From Rhynchosporium graminicola (lineage: Eukaryota > Ascomycota > Leotiomycetes > Helotiales > Ploettnerulaceae), in the NCBI GenBank assembly GCA_900074885.1, contig FJUW01000027.1, positions 227,937-291,936 on the forward strand: DNA of 64,000 bases. Direction: 5' to 3'. This document shows, one piece after another, positions 1 through 13,582 of the stretch. Below the pieces are notes generated by a model. That model was not told the DNA's origin. It searched no databases and saw only the letters and a program-made list of their open reading frames with translations. A program made the position numbers and the translations under genes. Position 1 is the stretch's first letter; each line of letters opens with the position of its first letter.

Positions 1-1639
1 CGCATAACAAAGGGCAATATCCAGATGGTTTGAGAGGTGAGCAGGACAACCGCCAACATGTGGCTCAAAGCTCATAAACACAGGTCCATTGATTGTGCAT
101 GATACAAACGACCCATATGCAGGGCAATACGACGAAGAAATTGTTCTCACAATGTCGGACTGGTATCATGAGAAAGTTCCAGGACTGATATCCACCATGC
201 TTTCCAAGTCGAACCCCCGCGCCCAGCCTCCATTTCCAAATGCTCTTCTATTAAATGAGACAACAAGTGCAACTTTCAACTTCGTAACTGGGAAAACATA
301 CAAAATCAAGATGATCAACATGGCAGCATTTGCTTCGGTCTTCATTCAATTCGATAACCATCCTATGAACATCATCGAGATCGATGGCAGCTACACAGTG
401 AAGAAAGAGGCCTATCAACTTCGATTAAGTCCCGCTCAAAGATACACAGTACTTTTGAAGGCTCAAAGTTCAACGAGGAGAAACTATGCTTTTCTAGCTT
501 CGCTTGACCAAAATAGAGATTTCTCCAATGAAAATGTTGCAGCTGTGTGGCCTTTGAACATAACAGGGAATATTGTATATGATTATACCAAGGCACTTGC
601 CCCAGCCATGGTCGTCCCGAAGTGGAAACCGTTTGACGATGCTACTTTGGAAGCCTTAGACGGTCAGGCACTTCTAGGACCCAGGGAGAAAGCTGACAAG
701 GAGATCACTTTGAACTTCAACTTCGGGCTGGACGCAAGTGGCATTCCGAGGTACGTTCAAGCACCAGAAAGAAACGGCAGATCTCAAACTAATGCTTCCC
801 AAGATCGTATTTCAATAACCTCACATACATTCCCCAGAAGGTCCCAACCCTGTTCTCGGCAATTAGTACCGGGATATCCAATATCAATCCATCGATCTAC
901 GGAGCAGTAAATCCGTTCGTTATAAAACGAGGGGACATCGTGCAGATTACCGTCAATAACCTCGATGGAGCTATCCACCCTTTTCATCTCCACGGACATC
1001 AGTTCCAAGTGGTTGAAAGACCGAGCAGTGGTAAGGGCAAGTACACAGGAAAGGGGAGAGATTTCCCTGTCATACCGCCGAAGCGGGACACGTATGCCGT
1101 CCAAGCAAACAGCTACGCGGTGATTCGCTTCCAGGCAGACAACCCTGGAGTTTGTATGTGGTTCGACCCGTATCCTTTACTTCCCGATCGAGTTTCTCGG
1201 GAGTACTTTACTCACTCCAGGAGTACTCCTGAGACAAGCAACTACGAATAAATGCTAATACTCCGATCATCGTAGGGCTCTTCCACTGTCATATAGAATG
1301 GCACGTTATCATGGGACTGACAGCAACAATCATCGAAGCACCGGAGTTGCTTCGCGATCTTTCATTACCGCCTGACCATAAAGCCAATTGTGACGCTCAG
1401 GGTGTCCCGACTAAGGGAAATGCAGCGGGTAATACAAGGAACTTCACTGATATGGCAGGGGCATATACTTTACCGGAATTCCCAGATAAAGGGTGGGATG
1501 ATATTCTCCACGTCGCTGGAGTGCCATGTACTGACTGATAAATAGGGCTGCATATCCCAAGCGAATGGTGAAAGCCTCGAAGGCTTTTGGGCGGATTCTG
1601 CCTCTGCCAAAGAGAATGTATGCGGATCCGGGGCAATAA
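1..1639 (+). CDS. Multicopper oxidase, Abr1/Fet3-like, 3' part (5' end outside window)
   Basis: Copper enzyme that oxidises phenols, pigment precursors or iron with reduction of oxygen to water. In pigment clusters this family (Abr1 type) acts late on the PKS product. Proposed exons are 3-36, 84-750, 804-1153, 1276-1492 and 1546-1639, and all junctions keep frame. The first exon reads HNKGQYPDGLRG, the end of the first copper-binding segment. Exon 3 carries HPFHLHGHQFQVV and exon 4 carries LFHCHIEWH, the type 1/type 3 copper ligands; the Trp before LFHCH is built across the 1153/1276 splice. The residue ten after the Cys is Leu, so there is no axial Met. The signal peptide and first His motif lie upstream of the window. 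The last intron (1493-1545, donor GTGGGA) is uncertain; without it the protein stops at 1538. No C-terminal membrane helix is visible, unlike ferroxidase Fet3. The family is secure; substrate is inferred from the neighbouring PKS. Confidence 0.88.
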
Positions 1640-2140
1640 GGTAACGACATGATGTGTGCAGTTCGTTACTTGCTGGCAGTACTTTTTGTCCATGAGGAAA
1701 CTCGTTGTATCTCAATTCTGTACACGAAACTCTTCGACGTGTGCATTTTCGCATATCATTCCTTGGATGTTACTTGACGGCTTCGGTACAGGACGCATGT
1801 TCTCCTGCTTTGAAGGATTGTGGCGAATAATGTAATTTGGCGCTCTGTGTGCTGCGGAGAATATCTCGTTGCGATGCTTTGATTTCTTTTGCCTGGATTC
1901 AATGCTTGCTGTTGTTGTGAATTTCCTACGTTGTTGTTGCCAAGCGATGATCGAGCTCGGATCGGAAGGGATCTCGGCTCGGGTCGGCCGGGAGCGGGAG
2001 CTTGCCTAGAAGGGTTAGCCGTGGGTATTTAGTGTTAATAATAATGGATAACAATACAACTTAACGCGATTCGCGCTTAATGACTCTCCCTCAACCCTAC
2101 AATTACTTAAGAGTGTATCTTCACTTACAAATCATTGTAG
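1640..2140. other. Intergenic, oxidase 3' flank
   Basis: No convincing coding region. It probably holds the 3' UTR of the oxidase and the 5' part or promoter of the small gene that follows. A GC-rich stretch around 1945-2025 could be an upstream exon of that gene, but I could not find a start codon and splice pair joining them. Confidence 0.4.
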
Positions 2141-2475
2141 AGAGGCCGATTTCCCTCCAGAACCCAAGTCTGTGGCCTCTGATACTGTGGCTGATTCTCT
2201 GCGGCGGAGGCCCTCACCCGCCAACTACATCAATGCTTGTCTGCGAGAGGAACGACGTCGTCCTGGTGTCCGAATATCAGACATCGGCATCAAGGCATGG
2301 CAGCAACTAGACGATCCGTATGTCCGATCACCACCTCTACCAATCGTGATCCCAAAGCAGTATGGAACGTAGGTACGATGGATCCGACGACAGAGGTCGT
2401 GATAAGGAAGAGGAGCGGGATGGCAGAACAGGATCCCCTGCGAGGCGGACTTCAGACGAATACGATTTCAAATAG
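2141..2475 (+). CDS. Small charged protein of unknown function, C-terminal part
   Basis: Two exons, 2141-2317 and 2361-2475, join in frame across a textbook 43-nt intron (GTATGT donor, AAAGCAG acceptor). The joined frame is open for about 97 residues to a TAG stop and would be broken if unspliced. The first exon includes RRRPSPANYINACLREE and ISDIGIKAWQQLDDP. The second is rich in Arg, Asp and Glu (MERRYDGSDDRGRDKEEERD) and probably disordered. The 5' end is unresolved: 2131-2140 looks like an acceptor (ATTGTAG), so at least one upstream exon is likely, perhaps in 1945-2030. I do not recognise the family. It lies between the oxidase and the PKS on the same strand, but nothing in it suggests a biosynthetic enzyme. 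It could be an unrelated housekeeping fragment or a decayed gene. Confidence 0.4.
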
Positions 2476-3690
2476 TAACAGAACATCGGATGGTCAGGAG
2501 AGTCTTCATATATCCTATTGATTAAAGGTCTGCGCCCCAGCGCTTGGCCTTGGTTGTTTTTCCATTCTCGTTGACCGTCTGTACATCACTTTGTTTCATC
2601 TATTCAAAATTTCACCCTGCCGATCTACACGAGTATGGTTTATCTGTGCATCGTTGCCATGCATCCGTAAAGTAGAGCAGGCAAGAAACGTGCGCAGTAG
2701 GACGTGCCTTGCATGATTCCAGCTATCTTTGGCTTTTACATTATGCATATTGGGATTGCTTCAAGGAAGTCGCGGAAGGTCAATCTCGCTTGCACAAGTC
2801 ATGACAGACGACATTTGGCAAAATGCTCCCGCAATTTGATTTGTCTCTTTACGGCGCGTCCATTGTCAATACATTACTCAAAATCTTGTTACCTCGAATA
2901 GTGTTCTGGGAAATATGTCGCATGGTTCGGAAGGCCTACCGTGGGGATGTCCGTCGGATAAAGCTAAGAGGCGGCTCCGCCTTTTACGAGCACCACACTA
3001 CACCGCAGCAAGATGATCATGTTCCATACTAATGTATGCCACTCTAGCGGGATTGGCGATCATATCAACACGGCCTGGAACACTCATTGCATATACTGGT
3101 AGCGGGTCCTGTAGGACTTTTGATTATGGACCAGGTCTCTTTTTCGGGACCGGCCAATCTGCCAATGGATCTGCAGCAATGCATCTTCATCCCCAGCGTC
3201 GAATCTGAGGATCACTTCTGTCAGCTCGTTACGGACAAATAGTGTCCAATGAAGCTCCCTGTTTATCAATATTCAAGCGCAGCCCATATGCGTCCCCATA
3301 CTACCAAACCCCTTGTTATCAAGCCGTTATTGAGACGATAGCACAGCTCGGTTAAGTCATGTTGCAAAAATGTATTATCGAGGAAGCAAAATCGTGTGAG
3401 TGCTGCGTCTTGCTGTCATTGGGCTCGGTGACCGAAGGCCTTTAAGCCTATGGAAAAGCCTTGGTCAACTTTGGGATGTTGACTGCCTCAATATGAGAGT
3501 CGTCATATCGCTACTGACAAGGATCATACGAGAACAACCCGCCCTCGGAACAGAAAAATACGCCGGTTAGCATGCCCTTACTCAATGTGGCCTCGAGCTG
3601 AACTTCTCTGATCTGATATAGGATCCAGAACTTCCTCGTAGATGGTCTTCTCTTTTTTCTGTACCAGCGATTTTCCTGACGATCTTCAAT
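2476..3690. other. Intergenic, upstream region of the PKS
   Basis: About 1.2 kb without a supported gene; only short overlapping frames occur. It should contain the PKS promoter. The chosen PKS start at 3691 has A at -3. I did not find a strong palindromic regulator site I would defend. Confidence 0.5.
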
Positions 3691-6600
3691 ATGTCAGACA
3701 AAATGGCATTCCTTCTCTTTGGGGACCAGTCACTGGGAGTCCATTCGTTCTTAGCCGACTTCTATCGCGATGGAACCCCCAGTATATTGACACTTTCGTT
3801 CTTAGACCAAGTCGGGGCCGCTCTTCGCTTTGAGGTAGACCACATGTCATCGATCGAACGACAAATGGTCCCTCACTTCTCAAGCATCAAAGACCTGAGC
3901 GAAAAGTACCATGTCAGAAAAATCAAAAACTCGGCGGTGGATAGTGCTCTACTGTGTATCACGCAATTAGCACATTATATTGAGTAAGTCCATCAAGCCT
4001 CCGAAGTCTTCGCGTCCTAACGAATTTCAGTCGTGCCGAGAAAATTCATGAAGATGCCACAAGACCAGAAGAAACATGTCTCGTGGGGTTATGCACTGGA
4101 TTATTCGCAGCCGCCGCAATCGCATCTTCTCCATCTTTATCAACCCTAGTTCCCATCGCCGTGCAGCTGGCCCTGATGGCATTCCGCGCTGGAGCCCATG
4201 TTGCAGCATTAGCCGAACGTCTGCACAAGGACTCCGATTCTTCAGAGACCTGGACTTATGTCCTGCCGGCAATCACCGAAATGGAAACAATATCAATTAT
4301 CGATCTCTTCCATGATCAAGTCGTGAGTAGAACGTATCCAAAACCCGATGTCGTCTAACATTTGCAGGGTGTCCCCTCAGCCAATCATGTATATATCAGC
4401 GCAATTACCAGCAATTCGATTGCGATCAGTGGGCCACCCACCAGCCTGGAATCTCTCTTCAGGTTTCACAGTTTCGATGAGAAGCCAGTTCCGATCCCTG
4501 TTCACGGTCCTTATCATGCACCTCATCTTCATTCAGCTGTCGATGCAGACAAGATCCTGCGGCTTAGAGATCCACAAGTACAGAAAGTCCTTGGAGATGC
4601 AAAACCGAGAAATCCTATCATGTCCTCTAGAACAGGGGCATGGTACTCGGAAGAAACTTCGATTTCCCTACTTCAAGCTGTGCTTCGAGACATCCTCACC
4701 GAGCCTCTTCAATTTCAAAAAGTCGTTCATGGCTGTGTAATGAAGGCGCAAGCTTACCAAGGCCCCAAGTGTCTAGTAATTCCTTTTGGCCCTACAGAGG
4801 CTGGTACCAGTCTGGCAACAACCCTCAAAGCACAAACTGATCTCGATATTATTCTCAGACGAGCCCCAGCATCTGCAAGACTGCCGAGTCCCACCTCCAG
4901 TAATTTCGCCAATGGATCGAACGGAAGATGTAAACTCGCTATTGTTGGCATGGCAGGAAGATTTCCCGATGCCGCCAGCCATGAGAAGCTCTGGGAACTC
5001 CTTGAAAAGGGCCTTGATGTCCACAGAGAGGTCCCCAAAGATCGTTTCGACGCAAGAACACACACAGACCCTACGGGCAAAACGAGAAATACAAGTCATA
5101 CGCCTTACGGATGCTGGATTGAGAACCCAGGTCTCTTCGATCCTAGATTCTTCAATATGTCGCCGCGTGAAGCGTTCCAAACCGATCCCATGCAGAGACT
5201 TTCGCTCGTGACAGCATTCGAAGCGTTGGAGATGGCTGGCTACGTCCCAAACCGCACTCGATCTACGCAACTGGATCGTATTGGTACCTTCTATGGGCAG
5301 ACTAGCGACGACTGGAGAGAGATCAATGCTGCTCAAGACGTTGATACATACTTCATCACTGGAGGTGTACGAGCGTTCGGCCCGGGTAGAATCAACTACC
5401 ACTTTGGATTTTCGGGACCTTCTTTCAGCATCGACACTGCCTGTTCGTCGAGTGCCGCGGCCATACAACTTGCTTGCACTTCGTTATGGGCAAACGATTG
5501 CGATACAGCGATTGTTGGTGGTGTCTCATGTATGACCAACTCCGATATTTTCGCGGGTCTGAGTCGAGGACAATTTCTTTCGAAAACAGGACCTTGCGCA
5601 ACTTTCGATAATGATGCCGACGGGTACTGCAGAGCCGATGCAGTTGGTACTGTCATAGTTAAGAGGCTAGAAGACGCTCTAGCTGATAAGGACAATGTCC
5701 TCGCGGTAATCCTTGGTACGGCTACAAACCACTCGGCCGATGCGATCTCCATCACGCATCCCCATGGTGGTACTCAAGAGATCCTCTACCGAAGCATTCT
5801 TGCAACAGCTGGTGTCGATCCTCTTGACATTGACTATGTTGAGATGCATGGTACCGGAACGCAGGCAGGAGACGGAACCGAGATGCGATCAGTCACCAAT
5901 GTTTTCGCTCCAACTGATCGCAAGCGAACAGCTGAACAGCCATTGTACCTCGGAGCCGTGAAAGCGAACGTGGGACATGGTGAAGCAGCTTCTGGTGTTA
6001 CGGCACTTATAAAAGTGCTGCTTATGCTGCAAAAGAACGCCATCCCTCCTCATGTTGGCATCAAGAACACTATCAACAAAGGGTTCCCATCAGATCTTGC
6101 TGAGCGCAATGTTCATATCGCTTTCCACAAGACGCCTCTCCGGAAAAGGACGAATGCGCCACGTCGCATTTTCGTCAACAACTTCAGTGCTGCTGGCGGC
6201 AATACAGGACTGCTTCTTGAGGAAGCTCCAGCCTTGAAGCGAGCTGTTATGGACCCTCGATCTACACATGTGATCACTGTCACTGCAAAGTCCAAGTCTG
6301 CAATGCTAAGGAATGCCGAACGTTTGATAGGTTACCTCGCTCAGAATTCTACCACTTCACTTGCCGATCTGGCTTATACAACTACTGCTCGCCGGATCCA
6401 GCACAACTGGAGGATGTCCATCACTACCGCGGACATTGGCGAAGTTCAAGCTCTACTCGGCTCAAAGCTTCACGAAAATTTTGTTCCTGTATTGCCAGCG
6501 CCTCCGAAGGTTGCCTTCCTTTTCACAGGCCAAGGATCTCACTATCCTGCCATGGGCATGGAACTATACAACACTAGCACACTTTTTAAAGACACCATTG

Positions 6601-9600
6601 ACGAGTTTGACAAGATTGCCATCATACACGGATTCCCCTCATTTATTCCATTGGTAGATGGTAGTGCAGTTGATATCCAGACTTTGTCGCCCGTTGTTGT
6701 GCAGATTGGAATTGTTTGTCTCGAAATGGCAATGGCTAGACTCTGGGACTCCTGGGGTATTAAGCCCTCCGTTGTTCTCGGCCACAGCCTCGGAGAGTAT
6801 GCCGCGCTCAATATCTCCGGTATCCTATCAGCGAGCGATACTATCTTCCTGGTCGGCACTAGAGCTCAATTACTTGTTCAAAGGTGTACACCTGGCACCC
6901 ATGTTATGGTCGCTGTCCAAGGCTCTCTTGCTTCCGTGAAAGAGGCGCTCAATAAGCGAGACATCAACATCGCTTGCATGAATAGCAGCCGCGAAACAGT
7001 TTTGAGTGGAGAAGCTGCTGAGATGGCCGAGGTTGCGGACTCACTGACGAATTCCGGTTTCAAGTGCACTCAGCTCAAGGTTCCATTCGCTTTCCATTCA
7101 GCTCAAATTGATCCGATCCTTGATGACTTCCAAAGAGCCGCGGAATCGGTCAAATTTGGCAGAGAGACGATTCCACTCATCTCATCCGTCCTTGGCAGAA
7201 TGCTCAATGAGCCTGAAGCAATTGATGCGGTATACCTGCGCAATCATGCACGCAACCCAGTCAACTTTGTTGGCGGCCTTCAATCTGCTCAGATTGCTGG
7301 AGCCGCTGATGACAAGACCGTTTGGATGGAAGTTGGACCTCATCCTGTCTGCTTAAATATGGTTAAGGCAACGCTCGATATCCCAACCATTATCGCACCT
7401 TCGCTTCGAAGGTCGGAGTGCGCATACAAAACAATCAGCAACAGTCTATGCACGATGCATACTGCCGGTCTGAACGTGGATTGGAACGAGTATCACCGAG
7501 ACTTCAACGATTCGGTCCACTTACTCGACATCCCTACTTACTCGTTTGATGACAAGAATTATTGGATTCAATACGAAGGAGACTGGTGTTTGACTAAGGG
7601 CAATGGTGCGAAGCTTGCACCACTCCTCGAGGACATCAAGCCTAAGTTCTCCACCACTTCGGTCCAAAATATCATCAGCGAATTCATCAAGGACGATATA
7701 GCCGTCGTGAGTGCTGAATCGAACTTGGCTGAGCCAGCCCTCAAAGGCGTTGTTACGGGACATCAAGTCAACGGCACGATGCTATGCCCTTCTTCACTTT
7801 ACGCAGACATGGCCATCACGCTTTGCGAGTATGCATATAAGCTTGTTCGACCAGATGCTATCGACCTCGGTGTCAATGTCAGCAATATGAAGGTTGTAAA
7901 GCCACTCATTGCACGACCTGACGGCGCTAGTCAGATCCTGAGAATGATCGCAACTGTGGATGTTGTCGCTGGAAAAGCAGATCTCATATTCTCTACTGGA
8001 CTGGACAAGGACAAGGTTGAGCATGGCACTTGCGAAATCATCTTCGGCAACACGAAAGACTACCTCGCTGAGTGGCAACGCACATCTTACTTGATCCAGT
8101 CTCGTGTCGACTGGCTTAAGGAGGCTGAGCAAGACGGCCGAGCTCACAAGATTGGTCGCGGACTGGCTTACAAGCTTTTCGCTGCTCTTGTGGACTACAA
8201 CCCGAGGTATCGTGGCATGGAAGAAGTCATTCTGCACAGCGAGAATTTCGAGGCCACCTCCAAGGTCAAATTCCAGACAACAGAGAAAGATGGCAACTTC
8301 ATCTTCAGCCCCTACTGGATCGATTCACTTGCTCACATCTCAGGCTTCATTGTCAACGGCTCCGATGCTGTCGACTCTCGTGAAAACGTCTACATTTCTC
8401 ATGGATGGGAGTCTTTGAGAATTGCCGAGCCACTTTCTCAGAAGAAGACCTACCGAGCTTATGTTAGGATGCAGCCAGAAGAAGGCAAGGTCCTAGCTGG
8501 TGATGTGTATATTTTTGATGGAGACAGGATCGTAGCAATGGTCGGCTGCTTGAAGTTCCAATGCATTCCTCGAAAGGTCCTGAACATGTTCCTGCCCCCC
8601 ACTGGAGGAGTCAAGACCATCGTAGCGAAGCCCATACAAGCAGCCACCAAAACTGCACCAGCAAAGCAGGTAAAGACGGCGCAAGTCACGCTAGCCAACA
8701 TTGCTACCGTCAACAAGAAATTGATTTCTGTTTGCGCCAGGGCTTTGGACATCCTCGCTGCTGAGGTGGGCGTCGGTATCGACGAGCTTGTGGATAACAT
8801 TGGCTTCACAGATTTGGGTGTCGATTCATTGATGTCACTCACGGTCAGTGGAAGGATGAGAGAGGAGCTTGAAATTGATGTTCATTCGCATGACTTCAAT
8901 GATCATCCGACAATCGGATCGTTCAAGGCATTCCTAAGCAAATTTGAGACTGCTCTTATTCCCAGCTCCGACTCAAGCGACACTTCCATCGAGGACAAAT
9001 CAACACCAGATTTGGTCGACGACTCGAATGTCACGACGCCTTTGGACGATACCCCAGTCGAAGAAAACAAAGATGAAAGTCTTGGCAATATAATCCGAAC
9101 TACAATTGCTGAGGAGATGGGGGTCGATATCGAGGAGATTGCTGATACAGTCGAGCTATCTACCCTGGGTATGGATTCACTAATGAGTCTATCAATTCTC
9201 GGCCGTCTCCGAGAGAAGACCGACATGTCTCTACCTGCCGATCTACTCACAGTCAATCAATCAATCCGCGACATCAAGCGAAGCTTAAACATTGGTGAAC
9301 CAGCAAAACGTATCGTATCCGTGTCTGTCTCGAAACGTATTGAGTCCAGCGCTAGATCGATTATTCCACCTCAACGTTTCGCTACTTCAGTCCTGCTCCA
9401 AGGAAATTCAAGGAGAGCAACTAAGACCTTGTGGATGATTCCGGATGGAGGTGGATCTGCAACTTCGTACGTCGACATCCCGGATCTTTCGCCCGACATT
9501 GCTGTCTTCGGCCTGAACTCTCCTTACATGAAGGTTCCGGAAGAGTACAAATGCGGTGTTATTGGTATGGCAGAAGCTTTCATCACAGAAATGAAGAGAC

Positions 9601-10215
9601 GTCAACCTACCGGACCTTACATCCTTGCCGGATGGAGCGCCGGCGGTGTGATTGCTTTCGAAGCTGTGAATCAGCTTACTAAAGCTGGTGAATTTGTTGA
9701 GAAGCTCATCCTCATCGACTCACCGTGTCCGGACATAATCGAGCCCCTGCCATCATCCTTGCATCGATGGTTCGCATCTATCGGTCTCTTAGGAGACGGA
9801 GACGACTCAAAGCTCCCTTCGTGGCTTTTACCTCATTTTGCAGCGTCGGTCAATGCACTTTCGAATTACACGCCTGAGATTATCAATCCCGAGAAGAGCC
9901 CACACGTTACCGCTATCTGGTGTGAAGATGGAGTCTGCAAGCTGCCATCAGATCCTCGACCAGATCCCTTCCCTTACGGTCACGCCCAATTCCTGCTTGA
10001 CAATCGTACAGACTTTGGTCCCAATATCTGGGATAAGTATCTTAATCCTGCGAAATTTGCTTGCAAGCACGTACCCGGAAACCATTTCTCGATGATGAAA
10101 AAGCCATATGTGAGTACAACCTGAACCTACCCTCTCTTGTCGTACCGTGCTAATGATGAACCAGGTTAGCGAGGTAGGAAGAATAATAATACACGCGATG
10201 AATGCGATAGTGTAA
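3691..10215 (+). CDS. Non-reducing polyketide synthase, SAT-KS-MAT-PT-ACP-ACP-TE (pigment/melanin type)
   Basis: Iterative type I PKS that condenses malonyl units and cyclises them to an aromatic product. Exons are 3691-3983, 4031-4322, 4368-10109 and 10165-10215, giving 2,125 residues, the usual length for this class. The start is MSDKMAFLLFGDQS, the typical SAT N-terminus. Domains and visible active residues: SAT with GLCTG Cys119 and His245 in HGPYHAPH; KS from about 383 with Cys554 (DTACSS), His689 (HGTGT) and His732; MAT about 905-1230 with Ser1002 (GHSLGEYA) and His1105; PT with His1327 and Asp1514 (PYWIDSLAH); ACP1 Ser1682 (LGVDSL); ACP2 Ser1799 (LGMDSL); thioesterase/Claisen cyclase with Ser1952 (GWSAGG), Asp1979 and His2101 (GNHFSMM). 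All catalytic positions are present. The KS and neighbouring genes resemble Alb1/PKS1-type synthases, so T4HN or a naphthopyrone such as YWA1 is the likely product. Which one cannot be read from sequence alone. Confidence 0.96.
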
Positions 10216-12388
10216 TGGACTGGCTATTGTTAGTGCAACGGATGTGGGCTTTTGACAATGGGTAGTGGGTTCTTCTTTGGGTTTTCATAAGTGGTTTGGT
10301 GTTTGTTGATGTTCGGGTGTAAGACAAGGGTGTCGGCCAGAATGTTTATTGATGATTTTCCCATACGTCTTGAGCTGCAATGTAATTACAAATGCAACGT
10401 TGATTATACTCCAGACCCAGTATTTGATTCATGCAGCTTTGAGCTTCCATGCCATGACTCCCTGTTCGGGATCACATATACGAGGTGAGTCGATATCAAA
10501 CCGGATTGAAAGACCAATACCAGGAGTAGATTTCTGTTTCCCATGGTTGAATCCCATGTGCTCGCGGGTGCGGGATGATTTGTCCGACCCGATCTCGCAT
10601 TTGAGATAAATGATTTGCTTTTTCGCTTGGAAACTTGGCGATTCTGCCGTTTGTGAGACGATACTTTGATCTTGGAATTAATACACGGTATTCTGAGCTA
10701 CCGCAAATGTGGATAGACCATGTGATTGCGTGGATTGTTACTCGGTGCCCGGTGTAATGTAGTGCTTCACGCCTTCCCGCGCCTCGTGAAGTCACTCCAC
10801 TCTATACATTGCGCAGCCGCCCGTCTCCAGTGCGGTTGTAACACAATCTAGGTGGGTTCAAGTTCTCTTATTCCCACATAAGTAGAATATACTTGGCAGT
10901 TACTTGCAGTGCTGCATCGATTGCTGCGAGACTTTCGAACGCCTCAATTAGTGATAAGGATCGTACCGATGAGTGGTCCTCACAGCTGGCTGAGATGCAT
11001 ATTTATACCTTGCTAAGTCTTATCTATCAGATGTGCAAGTGACTCGAGACCACTAGCCCCCCACCACTACCTTGAAAACAAATGAAACTATGGCCAATGC
11101 CTTAATGTTCTTGATCAATACTCTTTCTCGTCTCACCATGCAGGAGCCCTCTTTCCAATTCGAGTACCATATACCTGGATACGCGAGAGAAGTGAAGTAG
11201 CTGAAGACTGGAACTTTCTTGCACCACAGGACTGGTGCATCACATCTTCGTTGCGAGTACGAGCAAAACAAATCATGTCAGATCCTATCTACTCACGGAG
11301 AACAGTAGAGTTGAGGCTATCAAAGACGTGACATCAAGACCTCGTTTTGGTAAGTGACAATCAGCCTCACTAGCGACTAGCTCCTCAGGGTTTCGGTGCT
11401 CAATATTGAAACTACCACTGACTTCATCCAGTAGTGGGGATTGCCGAACAATCTCACTAAGATGAGGAGCAATATGGCAGTCTAGACATACTGCGGACGA
11501 AAAGATAACCCCAACCCCACATTACATGCATTACATCCAGTCATTCAACGATGGAAGCTGACAGCTGCGTGTGCTGACAACCTCGCATATTGCTGCCACG
11601 AAACAGTCTATGTATCGTCAGGTTACTTGACAATTTCCCTTGGCCTCTCGGACGTCCGACTTCCACATCTCGTAGAAATGGACAGCTGTGAAGTACTCTT
11701 AGTTCCGAGCTGCGTTATTATGGTGGTTGGAAATACGAGCAAGCAATTGATAGCATATCATCTTATCGTCGATATCATAATCATGCCATGTAATGTTAGC
11801 TCATTATGCTGTACGCTCCAGCATTTGCAAGCTGTACCTATTTGAGATAGCTCAACCCTACCGTCTCTGGGCACCATGTAGATGCAGAATCATGGATGTA
11901 AGGGTCCACACTTGAAGAGAAGTAACCTTTACCCAATCGTTTCTTTCCACAAAGCCTCCCTCCCTCAGCTAAGCGAACATGCGTGTAGTTATGCAAATAC
12001 ATTCTACTGCGGGAAGACTGTGTCTAGAATGATCATCAAGACGGCTTTTTATGTTCCCTTCGGAAATGTCAAAGCTGGTGATATTCCTTCATGATCCTTT
12101 CCTCCTGCACCCCTTTCACCATCTTGTTTCTCATCTGTACCCTTAGTCCTAGTGGTCCCTGATATTTCAAGGAAATAATCGATTCTCCTTCAATATATAA
12201 CACTCTTTTGCTTATATAGCATTTCTCATCGAGTATTTGAGCCACAGATTTAATCTCCGCCCCGAAAGCCCATCTTCATTCGGTTCTCTTCACAACATCA
12301 CTTGCATCTCGTTCGGCTGGTGCACAGTTTCCGGTCAACCTTCCACAATTTCAAGCCATAAAACTCAGTTTTCTCAACAGACCTCGGG
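10216..12388. other. Intergenic between PKS and AflR-type regulator
   Basis: About 2.2 kb with no supported gene. The first part is PKS 3' UTR and terminator. The last 200 bases look like a fungal core promoter and leader. Short frames in between lack splice-compatible neighbours or recognisable motifs. Confidence 0.5.
12193..12388 (+). promoter_or_regulatory. Probable core promoter and leader of the AflR-type gene
   Basis: TATA-like ATATATAA at 12193-12200 and a second TTATATAG at 12212-12219, followed by a pyrimidine-rich leader running to the ATG at 12389. Spacing and composition fit a fungal promoter; the transcription start is not known. Confidence 0.3.
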
Positions 12389-13582
12389 ATGTACGGCCCT
12401 TTCGAAAATGAACACTCGAAACCTCGATACTCAAAACTGCGAGCTTCTTGCGACACATGTTTCCTAGCGAAAGTCAAATGCAGCAAGGCACGCCCAATGT
12501 GCTCAAGATGTCTAGCATGTGGTGCTGATTGCAAGTACTCTCCTTCGTCTCGAGCAGGCAAACCTAAGTCCGATGGGAGTCACAGGCGTCAGTCAAAGGA
12601 ACTATCCAGACAAGAGGAATATTTAGCTAGGTACACAACACCTTCGATGAGCAGCGATGTTGAGAGCTCAACACCGTACGGAATGGAGACAGATTGGTCG
12701 ACAATCCTAGGATCTCCAGATCCATCGAGGCAGCATAGACTTTCGACGCCGTCTACAACTATTCCAGGGTTTGGGGATGGGCGTGGTTCGGAGCCGGACC
12801 CAGGAGCAAACCAAGATTTATTCGATACAGTTTTTTCCTGGTCGAATTCGCCTGAAACAGACGTCACATCTCCCTATAACAATAATAGCCCATATCAACA
12901 TCACCACAACCATCGGCGAGCCGAGTCCCTGGCTGATCCGACACTGCAACCATCAATCGTTTCTTGGTACGATCACGCAGATTATACCCCATCTCCGCCC
13001 GGTCCAGCTTCAGAACATAATGTTTACTCATCTACTTCCGCACCCAGACCCACCACTTGTAACTGCTTCAATACATGCCTGTCAGCTCTTCAAGCTCTCC
13101 ACGAATCCGATACAATCACTGCCACATCTCCATTCGATGTCATCTTGACCGTCAACCAGCGAGCAGTCGAGACATGCTCAACGATGATGAATTGTTCGAT
13201 CTGCACTTCCAAGTCAGGCTCGAGCCTCCGCACCATGCTCCTGGGAACTATACTTGGACGTATCGTATCCATCTACCAGGACGCATCTAAGAACTACTTT
13301 GCGCTCACATCGAGCCAAGGAGGCGGTCAGAGCCAGCAGCTACCTCTCACTTTTGGTACTTATCGGGTCGCGAATGAGGACGTCCGGTGGCTTCAAATGG
13401 AGATTATTCTGCGGGATCTGAAAAAGTTAAAGGAGCTCTTCGCTAAGTTCCAAGAGACTACGATGATGAGCGATTCAGAGGAGGATGTGGGTATGCATGG
13501 CGCCGTGAGCAATTACCTTTGTCAGAGTTTGGATCTGACTTTTGAATCATTGAGGAAACAGCGCAGTTTTAATATTGCGTAG
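12389..13582 (+). CDS. AflR-type Zn2Cys6 transcription factor
   Basis: Nuclear DNA-binding regulator, single exon, 397 residues. The Zn2Cys6 cluster lies at the N-terminus with Cys21, 24, 31, 38, 41 and 48 (spacing 2-6-6-2-6), preceded by the SKLRASC context typical of AflR-type proteins. A Ser/Pro/His/Asn-rich linker (about 60-230) follows. The C-terminal half matches the AflR domain: a Cys-rich [15 protein letters not shown], then [12 protein letters not shown] and [15 protein letters not shown]. Members of this family sit next to aromatic PKS genes and activate their clusters, so the adjacent PKS and oxidase are the natural targets. Placement 2.2 kb downstream of the PKS on the same strand fits a pathway-specific role. 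No intron is needed and the start ATG is the first in frame. Confidence 0.92.
   Translation: MYGPFENEHSKPRYSKLRASCDTCFLAKVKCSKARPMCSRCLACGADCKYSPSSRAGKPKSDGSHRRQSKELSRQEEYLARYTTPSMSSDVESSTPYGMETDWSTILGSPDPSRQHRLSTPSTTIPGFGDGRGSEPDPGANQDLFDTVFSWSNSPETDVTSPYNNNSPYQHHHNHRRAESLADPTLQPSIVSWYDHADYTPSPPGPASEHNVYSSTSAPRPTTCNCFNTCLSALQALHESDTITATSPFDVILTVNQRAVETCSTMMNCSICTSKSGSSLRTMLLGTILGRIVSIYQDASKNYFALTSSQGGGQSQQLPLTFGTYRVANEDVRWLQMEIILRDLKKLKELFAKFQETTMMSDSEEDVGMHGAVSNYLCQSLDLTFESLRKQRSFNIA

Noticed and set aside
4773..5468. 231-codon - strand frame inside the PKS
   Set aside because: It is antisense to the KS region, has no splice context or motif, and the + strand carries all expected PKS residues.
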